A DNA stretch of 64,000 nt from Streptomyces cylindrosporus (lineage in GTDB: Bacteria > Actinomycetota > Actinomycetes > Streptomycetales > Streptomycetaceae): the NCBI RefSeq assembly GCF_022698165.1, contig NZ_JALDAY010000007.1, positions 186,001 through 250,000 of the forward strand. The letters are read 5' to 3'. This document shows positions 56,813-64,000 of this stretch, piece by piece (the stretch's first letter is position 1; each line of letters opens with the position of its first letter). The notes beneath the pieces are model-generated. The model saw only the letters and a list, made by a program, of their open reading frames with translations, was not told the DNA's origin and did not search any database. A program made the position numbers and the translations under genes.

Positions 56813-58942
56813 GTGTCCGACGGGCGTACCTCCGCGCCGGCGAGCGCGCGGACACGGGTGGGGCGGCCGCTGCTCTCCCTGGCACTGGCCTCGATGATGG
56901 ACGAGGTCCACGCGCACTCCGGCGCCGTGTATCTGCTGGCGGCCGAGGAACCGGTGCTGGAGATGGCCGTGATGGCAGGGCTGCCCCGGGCCTTCGCGGC
57001 GCCGTGGGAGCGGGTGGGGCTGAGCGCGCCGATCCCGGTAGCCGAGGCGGTGCGCGAGCGGCGCCTGGTGTGGGTCGGCGGCGAGGAGGACATGGCCCGC
57101 CACTATCCGCGCATCGCGGTGGTGCTGCCGTACCCCTTCGCGCTGGCCGCGCTGCCGGTGGCGACGGCCTCGACGGCGTACGGCGCGGTCTTCGTGACCT
57201 GGCCGGGCTCCCATCCGCCGCAGCTGTCGGACCGGGAACGGGACCATCTGACGGCGGCCTGCGACCGGCTCGCGCTGCGGCTGGAGCGCGCCCTGGAGGA
57301 GAGCCGTCCGCTGCTGCCCGAGCCGGACCTGCTCGCCGCGCCCGTGGTGGGCGGGACGGCCGGCACGCTCGGCACGGTGGAGGCGGCGCGGATGGTGGCC
57401 CGGCTGCCGTACGGGCTGTGCTCGCTGGATCTGAACGGCCGGGTGACCTTCGCGAACACGGCGGCGGCCGAGCTGATCGGCGTGCCGGTCAGCGGACTGC
57501 TCGGCACCCAGCTGTGGGCGTCGGTGCCGTGGCTGAACGACCCGGTGTACGAGGACCGCTACCGGGCCGCGCTGATCAGCCAGCACACCACCTCGTTCGT
57601 GGCGCTGCGGCCGCCCGGGGACTGGCTGTCGTTCCGGATGTATCCGAACACGACCGGGCTGAGCGTGCGGGTGACCCGGGCGCGGGCGGTGGCGGAGATG
57701 AACCGGGCCGGTCCGCAGCCCGGTGACGCCCCGTCCCGGCTGGTGACGATCTCGCAGGTGCTGACCCTCGCGGGGGCGCTCACCGAGGCGGTGGGGGTGC
57801 AGGACGTGGTGCAGCTGGTCGCCGACGAGGTCGCGCCGGCCGTGGGCAGTCAGGCGCTGGTCGTCCTGGGCTCGCGGGCCGGGCGGCTGCATGTGCTGGG
57901 GCACCGGGGCTATGCGGACCCGCATCTCGTGGAGCGGTTCGACGGGCTGCCGATGTCCGAACAGACGCCGGGCACGCACGCGCTGAACACCGGAGTGCCC
58001 GCCTTCTTCGACTCGCGGGAGGAGCTGGAACGGCTGTACCCGTCCCGGCACGCCACCCCCGACGGCTTCGCGGCCTGGGCGTATCTGCCGCTGATCGCCT
58101 CCGGGCGGCCGGTGGGCACCTGTGTGCTCGCCTATGCCGATCCGCACCCGTTCCCCGCGGACGAGCGCGCCGTGCTGACGAGCATCGGCGGGCTGATCGC
58201 GCAGGCCCTGGAGCGCGCCCTGCTCTACGACGCCAAGCACCAGCTCGCGCACGGCCTGCAGGCGGCCCTGCTCCCCCACTCGCTGCCCCGGCTGCCCGGC
58301 ATCGAGGCGGCCTCCCGCTATCTGCCCGCCACCCAGGGCATGGACATCGGCGGCGACTTCTACGACCTGGTGCCCACGCAGGGCGTGGCGGCGGCCGTGA
58401 TCGGGGACGTGCAGGGCCACAACGTGACGGCGGCCGGGCTGATGGGGCAGATCCGCACGGCGGTACGGGCGTACACGACCGTCGGGCAGGCCCCGGAGGA
58501 GGTCATGCGCAGCACCAACCGGCTGCTGATCGACCTGGACGTCGACCTGTTCGCCAGCTGTCTGTATCTGCGGCTGGATCCGGCGCGCGGGCGGGCCGTG
58601 ATGGCCCGGGCCGGTCATCCGCCGCCACTGCTGCGCCGCCCGGACGGGAAGGTGCGGGTGCTGGACCTGGCCGGTGGTCCGCTGCTCGGCATCGACGGTC
58701 TGGCCGGGTATCCGACGACGGAGGTGGACCTCGCGCCCGGCTCGGTGCTCGTCCTGTACACCGACGGGCTGATCGAGTCGCCGGGCGTCGACATCGAGGA
58801 CGCGCTGGCCGAACTCGGGGAGCGGCTCGGTGCGGCCGGGCAGCTGCCGCTGGACGAGCTGGCCGACCTTCTGATCAGGGAGGGCGCGAACGCCCAGGAG
58901 CGGATCGACGACGTGGCGTTGTTGCTGCTCAGAGCCCGGTAG
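56813..58942 (+). CDS. SpoIIE-type phosphatase with GAF-PAS-GAF sensors
   Basis: Product of 709 residues from GTG 56813 (GAGGAGG 8 bases upstream). Order: GAF (about 20-170; MMDEVHAHSGAVYLLAAEEPVLEM), PAS (about 195-300; LPYGLCSLDLNGRVTFANTAAAELIGVPVSGLLG), GAF (about 315-460), and SpoIIE PP2C phosphatase (about 480-709; MDIGGDFYDLVPTQGVAAAVIGDVQGHNVTAAGLMGQIRTAVRAY, VLYTDGLIESP, ERIDDVALLLLRA). It lacks the HATPase domain of the other flanking phosphatase. It likely dephosphorylates an anti-sigma-factor antagonist. Its position beside ramR suggests, but does not prove, a role in development. Confidence 0.92.
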   Translation: MSDGRTSAPASARTRVGRPLLSLALASMMDEVHAHSGAVYLLAAEEPVLEMAVMAGLPRAFAAPWERVGLSAPIPVAEAVRERRLVWVGGEEDMARHYPRIAVVLPYPFALAALPVATASTAYGAVFVTWPGSHPPQLSDRERDHLTAACDRLALRLERALEESRPLLPEPDLLAAPVVGGTAGTLGTVEAARMVARLPYGLCSLDLNGRVTFANTAAAELIGVPVSGLLGTQLWASVPWLNDPVYEDRYRAALISQHTTSFVALRPPGDWLSFRMYPNTTGLSVRVTRARAVAEMNRAGPQPGDAPSRLVTISQVLTLAGALTEAVGVQDVVQLVADEVAPAVGSQALVVLGSRAGRLHVLGHRGYADPHLVERFDGLPMSEQTPGTHALNTGVPAFFDSREELERLYPSRHATPDGFAAWAYLPLIASGRPVGTCVLAYADPHPFPADERAVLTSIGGLIAQALERALLYDAKHQLAHGLQAALLPHSLPRLPGIEAASRYLPATQGMDIGGDFYDLVPTQGVAAAVIGDVQGHNVTAAGLMGQIRTAVRAYTTVGQAPEEVMRSTNRLLIDLDVDLFASCLYLRLDPARGRAVMARAGHPPPLLRRPDGKVRVLDLAGGPLLGIDGLAGYPTTEVDLAPGSVLVLYTDGLIESPGVDIEDALAELGERLGAAGQLPLDELADLLIREGANAQERIDDVALLLLRAR

Positions 58943-58966
58943 GGGCTGGTTTCCCGGTCATGTGAC

Positions 58967-58998
58967 GCGGCCCGGCCCTCCCGCCGGAGGGCCGGGCC
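58967..58998. terminator. Strong bidirectional terminator hairpin
   Basis: Perfect 14-bp inverted repeat CGGCCCGGCCCTCC / GGAGGGCCGGGCCG with a 4-nt loop between the convergent phosphatase and protease genes. Confidence 0.88.
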
Positions 58999-59032
58999 GT
59001 CCGCTGTCGGCCGGAACCGCGGTCGAGGCCGA

Positions 59033-60421
59033 TCAGCGGGTCGAGGTGAGCGAGGAGCCGTCGTCCGCGCCGGACTGGTCGTCGGCACCGGACTGGTCAC
59101 CGACGCCCTCGCCCGACTGGTCGCCCGCGGTGGCGGACGGGTCGACCGCGCCGGCGCTCTCGTCGCCGCCGCCGACCGCGTCGCCGCCGGCACCCACGTC
59201 ACCGGCGCCATCGGTCGCGGAGGCGGACGGGTCGGCCGCACCGACACCCTCGTCGCCGGCGCCCGCGCCCGCGGCACCGTCGCCCAGCGTGGCGCCCGTG
59301 GCCGTGAGGGCCGTGGTCACCGGCTGGAAGAAGGTCTCGCCGCCGTTGGTGCAGTCGCCGCTGCCGCCGGAGGTCATGCCGACCGCGCTGCCGTCCTGTG
59401 TGAACAGGGAGCCGCCGCTGTCGCCGGCCTCGGCGCAGACGTCGGTCTGGATGAGGCCGGTGACGGTGTCGACGCCGTTCGGGTCGGTCTCGCTCTGGAA
59501 GTTGACCGTGGCGTCGAGGCCGGTGACCGTGCCGTCGTGCAGACCGGTGGTGCTGCCCATCCGGAAGACCTGCTCGCCGACGGTCGCGTCCGCGGCCCCG
59601 GTGATCTGGACGGTCTGGCCGCCGCCGACGTTGACCTCGCTCGGCGCCTGGGTGGCCGGGTCGTCGTACTTGACCAGGGAGAAGTCGCCGTCGCCGGGGA
59701 AGGTGGCCTGGTCGACGGTGGCGATGGGGGCGCCCGTCTCGGAGTCGGACCACTCCTTGGCGGCCACACCGCAGTGTCCGGCCGTCAGGAAGGCCGGGCT
59801 GCCGTCGCTCGCGGTGACGTTGAAGCCGAGGGAGCAGCGGACCGTGCCGCCCTCCGCCTGGGCGAAGATGGCGTCGCCGCCGGAGACCAGGGTCTTGAAG
59901 GTGCCGGAGGACTTCTTGACGGCCGCCACGTCCGAGCCGAGGCTCTCGACGGTCGACGTCAGTCTGTCCCACTTGGCGCCGGTCACCGTGGAGTCGGCGG
60001 TCACCTGGATCTTGTTCGTCTTCGGGTCGAGGGCCCAGGCGGTGCCCGGGATGGTCGCGTCCGCGGCCAGGGTCTTCGCCCCGGCCTGCAGGGTGGCGAG
60101 GCTGTTCTTGACCTCGCGGACCTTCGCGCCCGCCTTCTTCGCCTGGACGACCACGTTGTTGTCGCCGGATACGACGTTGACGACCAGCTGCTGGGTGCCG
60201 GAGTCGTAGTAGGAACCGGCGAAGGCCTGGCCGAGCAGGTCCTGAAGCTGCGCGGCGAGATCCGATGCGTCGGTCGCCTTCAGGGTCTTGGGGGCGGCGT
60301 CCGTCGACGAACCGTCCTGCGAGGCATTCGCGTTCGGCAGCAGGATCGCCGCCGCGCCGAGCGCCACGACGCTGCCCGCCGCGATCGCGGCCTTGCGCTT
60401 CGGAATTCGCTTGTGACTCAA
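59033..60421 (-). CDS. Secreted streptogrisin-like S1 protease with acidic C-terminal tail
   Basis: Product of 462 residues starting at TTG 60421, fixed by AGGAGG 9 bases upstream. Residues 1-33 are a signal peptide (KRKAAIAAGSVVALGAAAILLPNANA). Residues 45-180 are a propeptide of the alpha-lytic type. The mature chymotrypsin-like domain has His216 in LTAGHCG, Asp246 in GDGDFSLVKY and Ser335 in EAGDSGGSLF, with paired cysteines. Residues 381-462 are an unusual Gly/Ala/Asp/Ser tail with repeated DPSA and DQSG units and no basic residue until the final Arg. The tail may act as a spacer or cell-surface linker. Confidence 0.92.
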   Translation of the reverse strand: MSHKRIPKRKAAIAAGSVVALGAAAILLPNANASQDGSSTDAAPKTLKATDASDLAAQLQDLLGQAFAGSYYDSGTQQLVVNVVSGDNNVVVQAKKAGAKVREVKNSLATLQAGAKTLAADATIPGTAWALDPKTNKIQVTADSTVTGAKWDRLTSTVESLGSDVAAVKKSSGTFKTLVSGGDAIFAQAEGGTVRCSLGFNVTASDGSPAFLTAGHCGVAAKEWSDSETGAPIATVDQATFPGDGDFSLVKYDDPATQAPSEVNVGGGQTVQITGAADATVGEQVFRMGSTTGLHDGTVTGLDATVNFQSETDPNGVDTVTGLIQTDVCAEAGDSGGSLFTQDGSAVGMTSGGSGDCTNGGETFFQPVTTALTATGATLGDGAAGAGAGDEGVGAADPSASATDGAGDVGAGGDAVGGGDESAGAVDPSATAGDQSGEGVGDQSGADDQSGADDGSSLTSTR

Positions 60422-60612
60422 ACTTCTCGACCTCCTGGGGGACCGGAGTCTGTGTGCCGCCGTTCGGCAGCCGTTCTGTTCGGGCGCCTGGATGGCCATG
60501 GGTACGCACGGGGCACGCGGGGCGTTCAATTCCGTTTGCCAACTCGCTTTGCACGACGAGGAATCGGCCATGACCCGGGACTTACCGAGGGGCGCGGGGA
60601 ACAATCCCCCAT

Positions 60613-61026
60613 ATGACGATGACCACCGCCGAAGCCGACAAGATCCTCTCCGCCAACTTCGCCCCCTGGGTGCTCGATCTGGGCCTGACCGTCGAGGAGT
60701 TGGGCGAGGGCCGGGCGACGTTGCGTCTGCCCTGGTCGGACCGGCTGTCCAGGGAGGGCGGCGGGCTGTCGGGGCAGGCGTTGATGGCCGCGGCCGACAC
60801 CGCCACCGTGATCGCGGTGTCGGCCGCGCGCGGCGGCTACGGCCCCATGACGACGGTTCAGCAGTCGACGTCGTTCCAGCGCGCGGTGACGGGTTCGGAT
60901 GTCCTGATCGAGGCGGTGCTCACCAAACTGGGCCGCCGCATGGCGTTCGCCGACATCACGATGACCGACGGATCGACGGGTGAACTCGCGGCCCGGGCGA
61001 GCACTGTCTATGCACTTCTGGGCTGA
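60613..61026 (+). CDS. PaaI-like hotdog thioesterase
   Basis: Product of 137 residues with a single hotdog domain: NFAPWVLDLGLTVEELGEGRATLRLPWSDRLSREGGGLSGQALMAAADTATVIAVSAARGG, MTTVQQSTSFQRAVTGSDVLIEAVLTKLGRRMAFADITMTD, ending in ARASTVYAL. PaaI-type enzymes hydrolyse acyl-CoA thioesters. The usual HGG motif on the central helix reads LSGQ here, so the catalytic His-Gly is not kept; specificity or activity may differ. The ribosome site upstream of ATG 60613 is weak. Confidence 0.85.
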   Translation: MTMTTAEADKILSANFAPWVLDLGLTVEELGEGRATLRLPWSDRLSREGGGLSGQALMAAADTATVIAVSAARGGYGPMTTVQQSTSFQRAVTGSDVLIEAVLTKLGRRMAFADITMTDGSTGELAARASTVYALLG

Positions 61027-61478
61027 CACGGTCCGCAGTCGGTCGGCAACGGTCCGTTCCGAACGCGGTGCCGAAACGAAGCTCCAGAGAATCTGCACAT
61101 TGAATACTCAACGAAGTCACCGTGCGCGGAGGTTCTGCACAAGCCGGCGAGGGCCGTCACGCCATTGGGGCGGGAGTGTCTGATTCGCCGAGCGATCAGC
61201 AAGGGGTGGGACGAGCCGATGCCGTGACGCATGTGAAGAACTCGCCGCAGAGGCGTGCAGGAGCCTGCACGGATCGATACCTGAGGGGCTCAAGTTGCCT
61301 GGTGAGACGGTTGGTTGATTGGAAGCGCCCGGCCGCGCCGTGCTTTGATCCATCGCACCGCGGGGGCCGCGAAGGGTTCCCGGCAACGGGCGCCCGGCGC
61401 TCGCGGTCGCGGCCGTCGCTCTGTCCCCAGAGGGGGCCGCTCCCCCTTGTGAATATCCATATGAAGGGAAGTTCCATC
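61027..61478. other. 452-bp intergenic region before the GG-leader peptide gene
   Basis: I see no convincing coding frame here; the open plus-strand frame through it has atypical composition and no ribosome site. The DNA is noticeably less GC-rich than its surroundings in parts (61098-61115, 61300-61322, 61449-61462). A TTGA-ATAC-TCAA dyad is near 61099. It probably holds the promoter and a leader for the peptide gene; the exact elements cannot be placed. Confidence 0.45.
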
Positions 61479-61694
61479 ATGAACTCCACCCCCCAGGTTG
61501 AGACCGTCGAGATCTCCGACGCCGAGCTCGACAACGTCTCCGGCGGTCTGTCCGTGAACGCCCTCGGCACCGTCACCGGCCTGGTGGACGGCGTTGCCCC
61601 GGTTTCCGGCCTGGTCGACACGGTCGTCGGCACCGTCGAGGGTGTCACCGGCCTGAACACCGCCCCGGTCACCAACCTGGTCGCCGGTCTCTGA
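61479..61694 (+). CDS. Double-glycine leader peptide, substrate of the C39 exporter
   Basis: A 71-residue peptide. Residues 1-23 are an acidic leader (QVETVEISDAELDNVSGG) ending in the double-glycine processing site; the ExxxxxxELDxVSGG pattern is typical for C39 peptidase substrates. The 48-residue core is Gly/Val/Leu/Thr-rich with repeating VTGLVDGV, VSGLVDTVVGTV and VEGVTGL units, has no Cys and no Lys or Arg. AAGGGAAG precedes ATG 61479; another in-frame ATG at 61461 has no ribosome site. Streptomycete relatives are often labelled type A2 lantipeptide, but a Cys-free core cannot form lanthionine by itself. Confidence 0.88.
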   Translation: MNSTPQVETVEISDAELDNVSGGLSVNALGTVTGLVDGVAPVSGLVDTVVGTVEGVTGLNTAPVTNLVAGL

Positions 61695-61718
61695 TCGCTG
61701 CCTTTGTGATCGTCGGGT

Positions 61719-61743
61719 CCCGGAGCCGTACAGCGGTTCCGGG
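61719..61743 (+). terminator. First hairpin after the GG-leader peptide gene
   Basis: CCCGGAGCCG / CGGTTCCGGG, ten pairs with one G-U, 5-nt loop, 24 bp past the peptide stop. Together with the next hairpin it forms a tandem attenuator or mRNA-protecting structure. Confidence 0.65.
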
Positions 61744-61764
61744 GCTTGCGGTTGCCGTAGACCA

Positions 61765-61784
61765 ACCGGCTCGGGCGAGCCGGT
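61765..61784 (+). terminator. Second hairpin with T-rich tail
   Basis: Perfect ACCGGCTCG / CGAGCCGGT inverted repeat around GG, followed by TCCTCGTTTTC, the most intrinsic-like terminator of the window. It lies between the peptide gene and the HlyD-type gene. Confidence 0.75.
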
Positions 61785-61815
61785 CCTTCCTCGTTTTCAG
61801 GTGAGGGAAAGTTCC

Positions 61816-62622
61816 GTGCAGTTCCGCCAACAGGCCCTCGCCAAGCTCCAGTCGCCGGAGGAGCTCGACCTGCCGGTGCGCTTCGCCCGGCCCCAGGGCT
61901 GGCTCGTCCTGTCCGTGACGGTCGTCGCGGTCGCGGCCGCCTGCGTGTGGGCGGTGACCGGTTCGGTGGCCTCCACGGTCAGCGCGCCCGCCATCCTCAC
62001 GCACGGCGAGGGCAGTTACATCCTGCAGAGTCCCGTGGCGGGCCAGGTCACCGCCGTGCTCGCCGAGCAGGGCGAGCGACTGCCGGCCGACTCCCCCGTC
62101 CTGAAGGTCAAGACCGCCCAGGGCGAGACGGTCGTCCGCACGGTCGCCGCGGGCCGGATCACCGGACTCGCCGCCACCATCGGCCAGATCATCCAGACCG
62201 GTGCGAACATCGCCGCGGTCGAGAAGGTCGCGAAGGCCTCCGACCCGCTGTACGCGACCGTCTACGTCCCCGCCGAGAACGCGGCCTCCATCCCCGCGGA
62301 CGCCGCCGTCGACCTCACCGTCTCCTCGGTGCCCACCCAGACGTACGGCGTGCTGCGCGGCCATGTGAAGTCGGTGGACCGCTCGGCACAGTCGGCCCAG
62401 CAGATCGCCGCGTTCCTCGGCGACAGCCAGCTGGGCGAGCAGTTCACCAAGAAGGGCCGCCCGGTGGCCGTACTGGTGAAACTCGACAAGTCGTCCGGGA
62501 CCAAGAGCGGTTACAAGTGGTCGTCCAAGGACGGGCCGCCCTTCGGCCTCACCTCCATGACCACGGCCTCGGGTTCGATCCGGCTGGCCGATCAGCGTCC
62601 CGTCGATTGGCTGCTGCCGTGA
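61816..62622 (+). CDS. HlyD-family adaptor of an NHLM-type bacteriocin exporter
   Basis: Product of 268 residues starting at GTG 61816 (GAGGGAAAG upstream; an alternative GTG at 61801). The start QFRQQALAKLQSPEELDLPVRFARPQGWLVLSV is characteristic of the NHLM HlyD-like protein. One membrane helix lies at about residues 33-55 (GWLVLSVTVVAVAAACVWAVTG). A lipoyl-like half-motif (SPVAGQVTAVLAEQGERLPADSPVLKVKT) and a beta-barrel follow. It bridges the inner-membrane exporter and the exterior. Its stop overlaps the exporter start as GTGA. Confidence 0.88.
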   Translation: MQFRQQALAKLQSPEELDLPVRFARPQGWLVLSVTVVAVAAACVWAVTGSVASTVSAPAILTHGEGSYILQSPVAGQVTAVLAEQGERLPADSPVLKVKTAQGETVVRTVAAGRITGLAATIGQIIQTGANIAAVEKVAKASDPLYATVYVPAENAASIPADAAVDLTVSSVPTQTYGVLRGHVKSVDRSAQSAQQIAAFLGDSQLGEQFTKKGRPVAVLVKLDKSSGTKSGYKWSSKDGPPFGLTSMTTASGSIRLADQRPVDWLLP

Positions 62623-64000
62623 GCACCGCAGAGCAGACGCGGAGCAGACGCCGCTCCGCCCCGCCCAAGCGCCCCGTCCCCACCGGGAAGTCGAAGACCG
62701 TCCGCACCCCGACCATCCTCCAGATGGAGGCCGTCGAATGCGGCGCCGCCTCCCTCGCGATGGTCCTCGGCCACTACGGCAAGCACGTCCCGCTGGAGGA
62801 ACTGCGCATCGCCTGCGGTGTCTCCCGCGACGGCTCGCGCGCGAGCAACCTCCTGAAGGCGGCCCGCAGTTACGGCCTGACGGCCAAGGGCATGCAGATG
62901 GACACGGCCGCCCTCGCCGAGGTGAGGACGCCTGCCGTGCTGTTCTGGGAGTTCAACCACTACGTCGTCTACGACGGCATGGGCCGCCGCTTCGGCCGGC
63001 GCGGGGTGTTCATCAACGACCCCGGCAAGGGCCGGCGTTTCGTGCCCATGGAGGACTTCGACGGCAGCTTCACCGGTGTCGTCCTGGTGATGGAGCCCGG
63101 CGAGGGCTTCACCAAGGGCGGCCGCAAGCCCGGGATCCTGGGCGCGATGCCGGCCCGGCTGCGGGGCACCGCCGGAACCATGCCGGCCGCGGTCCTCGCG
63201 AGCCTGCTGCTGGTGCTGGTCGGCGCGGCGGTGCCGGCCCTGAGCCGCACTTACATCGACATGTTCCTCATCGGCGGCCAGACCTCGCTGCTGACCGTGC
63301 TGTTCTCGTCGATGGGCGCCTGCGTCCTGCTCACGGTCCTGCTGACCTGGCTGCAGCAGGCCAACCTGCTGCACGGCCGCATCATCTCCTCCACCCTCTC
63401 CAGCGCCCGCTTCCTGCGCCATCTGCTGCGGCTGCCGGTGACGTTCTTCGCCCAGCGCAGCCCGGCCGACCTGGTGCAGCGCCTGCAGTCGAACGACCAG
63501 GTGGCCGAGACGCTGGCCCGCGACCTCGCGGCGGCGGGCGTGGACGCGGTGGTCGTCGTGCTCTACGCGGTGCTGCTCTACACGTACGACCCGCAGCTCA
63601 CCTTCGTCGGCATCGGCGTCGCGCTGCTGAACATCGTCGCCATGCGGATCGTCATCCGGCTGCGCGCCACCCGCACCGCGAAACTGCGTGCCGACAGCGC
63701 CCGGCTCACCAACACCGCCTACACCGGGCTGCAGTTGATCGAGACGATGAAGGCGACCGGCGGCGAGGACGGCTACTTCCTCAAGTGGGCCGGGCAGCAC
63801 GCCACCACCCTGGAGGAGCAGCAGCGCCTCGGTGTGCCGAGCGCCTGGCTCGGGGTCGTCGCGCCGACGCTGGCCTCGCTCAACAGCGCGGTGATCCTGT
63901 GGATCGGCGGCATGCGCGCGGTCGAGGGCGGTATCTCGGTGGGCCTGCTGGTCGCCTTCCAGTCGCTGGTCACCCGCTTCACCGCGCCGATCACCCGCCT
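62619..64000 (+). CDS. C39-peptidase ABC exporter (NHLM type), 3-prime end outside window
   Basis: The frame starts at GTG 62619 (GTGA overlap with the adaptor) and stays open to the window end, 460 codons. Residues 28-165 are a C39 peptidase: catalytic Cys41 in QMEAVECGAASLAMVLGHYGKHV, His in LFWEFNHYVVYDG, and Asp in FINDPGKGRR. From about residue 185 membrane helices begin (AAVLASLLLVLVGAAVPALSRTYIDMFLIGG). The ATPase domain lies beyond the window. It cleaves the leader after the double glycine while exporting the peptide. Confidence 0.92.
   Translation, partial: MSTAEQTRSRRRSAPPKRPVPTGKSKTVRTPTILQMEAVECGAASLAMVLGHYGKHVPLEELRIACGVSRDGSRASNLLKAARSYGLTAKGMQMDTAALAEVRTPAVLFWEFNHYVVYDGMGRRFGRRGVFINDPGKGRRFVPMEDFDGSFTGVVLVMEPGEGFTKGGRKPGILGAMPARLRGTAGTMPAAVLASLLLVLVGAAVPALSRTYIDMFLIGGQTSLLTVLFSSMGACVLLTVLLTWLQQANLLHGRIISSTLSSARFLRHLLRLPVTFFAQRSPADLVQRLQSNDQVAETLARDLAAAGVDAVVVVLYAVLLYTYDPQLTFVGIGVALLNIVAMRIVIRLRATRTAKLRADSARLTNTAYTGLQLIETMKATGGEDGYFLKWAGQHATTLEEQQRLGVPSAWLGVVAPTLASLNSAVILWIGGMRAVEGGISVGLLVAFQSLVTRFTAPITR

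Noticed and set aside
61122..61478. Longer protein upstream of and fused to the GG-leader peptide
   Set aside because: The upstream part is Arg/Gly/Ser-rich, without ribosome site or leader features. The peptide start at 61479 has AAGGGAAG and the length fits C39 substrates.
1..64000. tRNA or rRNA genes, CRISPR arrays, transposases, integrases and att sites
   Set aside because: I looked for CCA-ended cloverleaf patterns, regularly spaced repeats and recombinase motifs and saw none. A tRNAscan or IS search would be needed to exclude short remnants.

Overview
The window reads as Streptomyces chromosome. It is very GC-rich with strong third-position GC, has many GTG and a few TTG starts, and encodes a mycothiol-dependent formaldehyde dehydrogenase, a ram/amf (SapB-type) morphogen cluster, streptomycete-type secreted hydrolases and many small single-domain regulators. 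I saw no tRNA, rRNA, IS element, integrase, att site or CRISPR array.

Layout. 1-9.8 kb is mixed metabolism: the end of a Gfo/Idh/MocA oxidoreductase, an L,D-transpeptidase, two short-chain dehydrogenases, a DUF4180 protein, the coupled pair mscR plus metallo-beta-lactamase-fold hydrolase, an FAD oxidase and an ABC exporter. 9.8-18.3 kb holds an aldehyde dehydrogenase, a small secreted protein, an NTF2-like protein, a MarR regulator, folD behind what looks like a complete ZTP (pfl) riboswitch, an ECF-type sigma factor coupled to a CU044_5270-type membrane protein, and a divergent stand-alone cytochrome oxidase subunit I gene. 18.3-27.4 kb holds two secreted glycosidases (GH27 with ricin-type lectin domain, and GH5), a glycosyltransferase, and a TetR/beta-propeller/MFS group. 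27.5-35.0 kb is a tightly overlapping seven-gene cox-type molybdenum hydroxylase operon (small, large and medium subunits plus CoxD, CoxE, XdhC/CoxF-like and CoxG-like accessories); the large subunit carries the form II motif AYRGAGR.

35.2-46.7 kb contains a DHA2 exporter, a phosphoesterase, a MarR/isochorismatase pair, a GT2 glycosyltransferase with rmlC, and a convergent operon rmlA-rmlB-rmlD-methyltransferase whose genes overlap by 4 bp each. Together these encode a full dTDP-L-rhamnose pathway. An alpha/beta hydrolase and a divergent OhrR-like regulator follow.

46.7-59 kb is the SapB-type system: lanKC (ramC/amfT), the 38-residue precursor ramS/amfS with two SxxSxxxC motifs, two ABC half-transporters and the convergent regulator ramR/amfR, flanked on both sides by SpoIIE-type phosphatases. 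The only two TTA codons I could find inside genes of the whole window lie in lanKC and ramR, so this cluster looks bldA-dependent. 59-64 kb has a streptogrisin-like protease with an acidic repetitive tail, a PaaI-like thioesterase, and a second peptide system: a double-glycine leader peptide, an HlyD-type adaptor and a C39-peptidase ABC exporter that runs off the window. In both peptide systems strong hairpins sit directly after the precursor gene.
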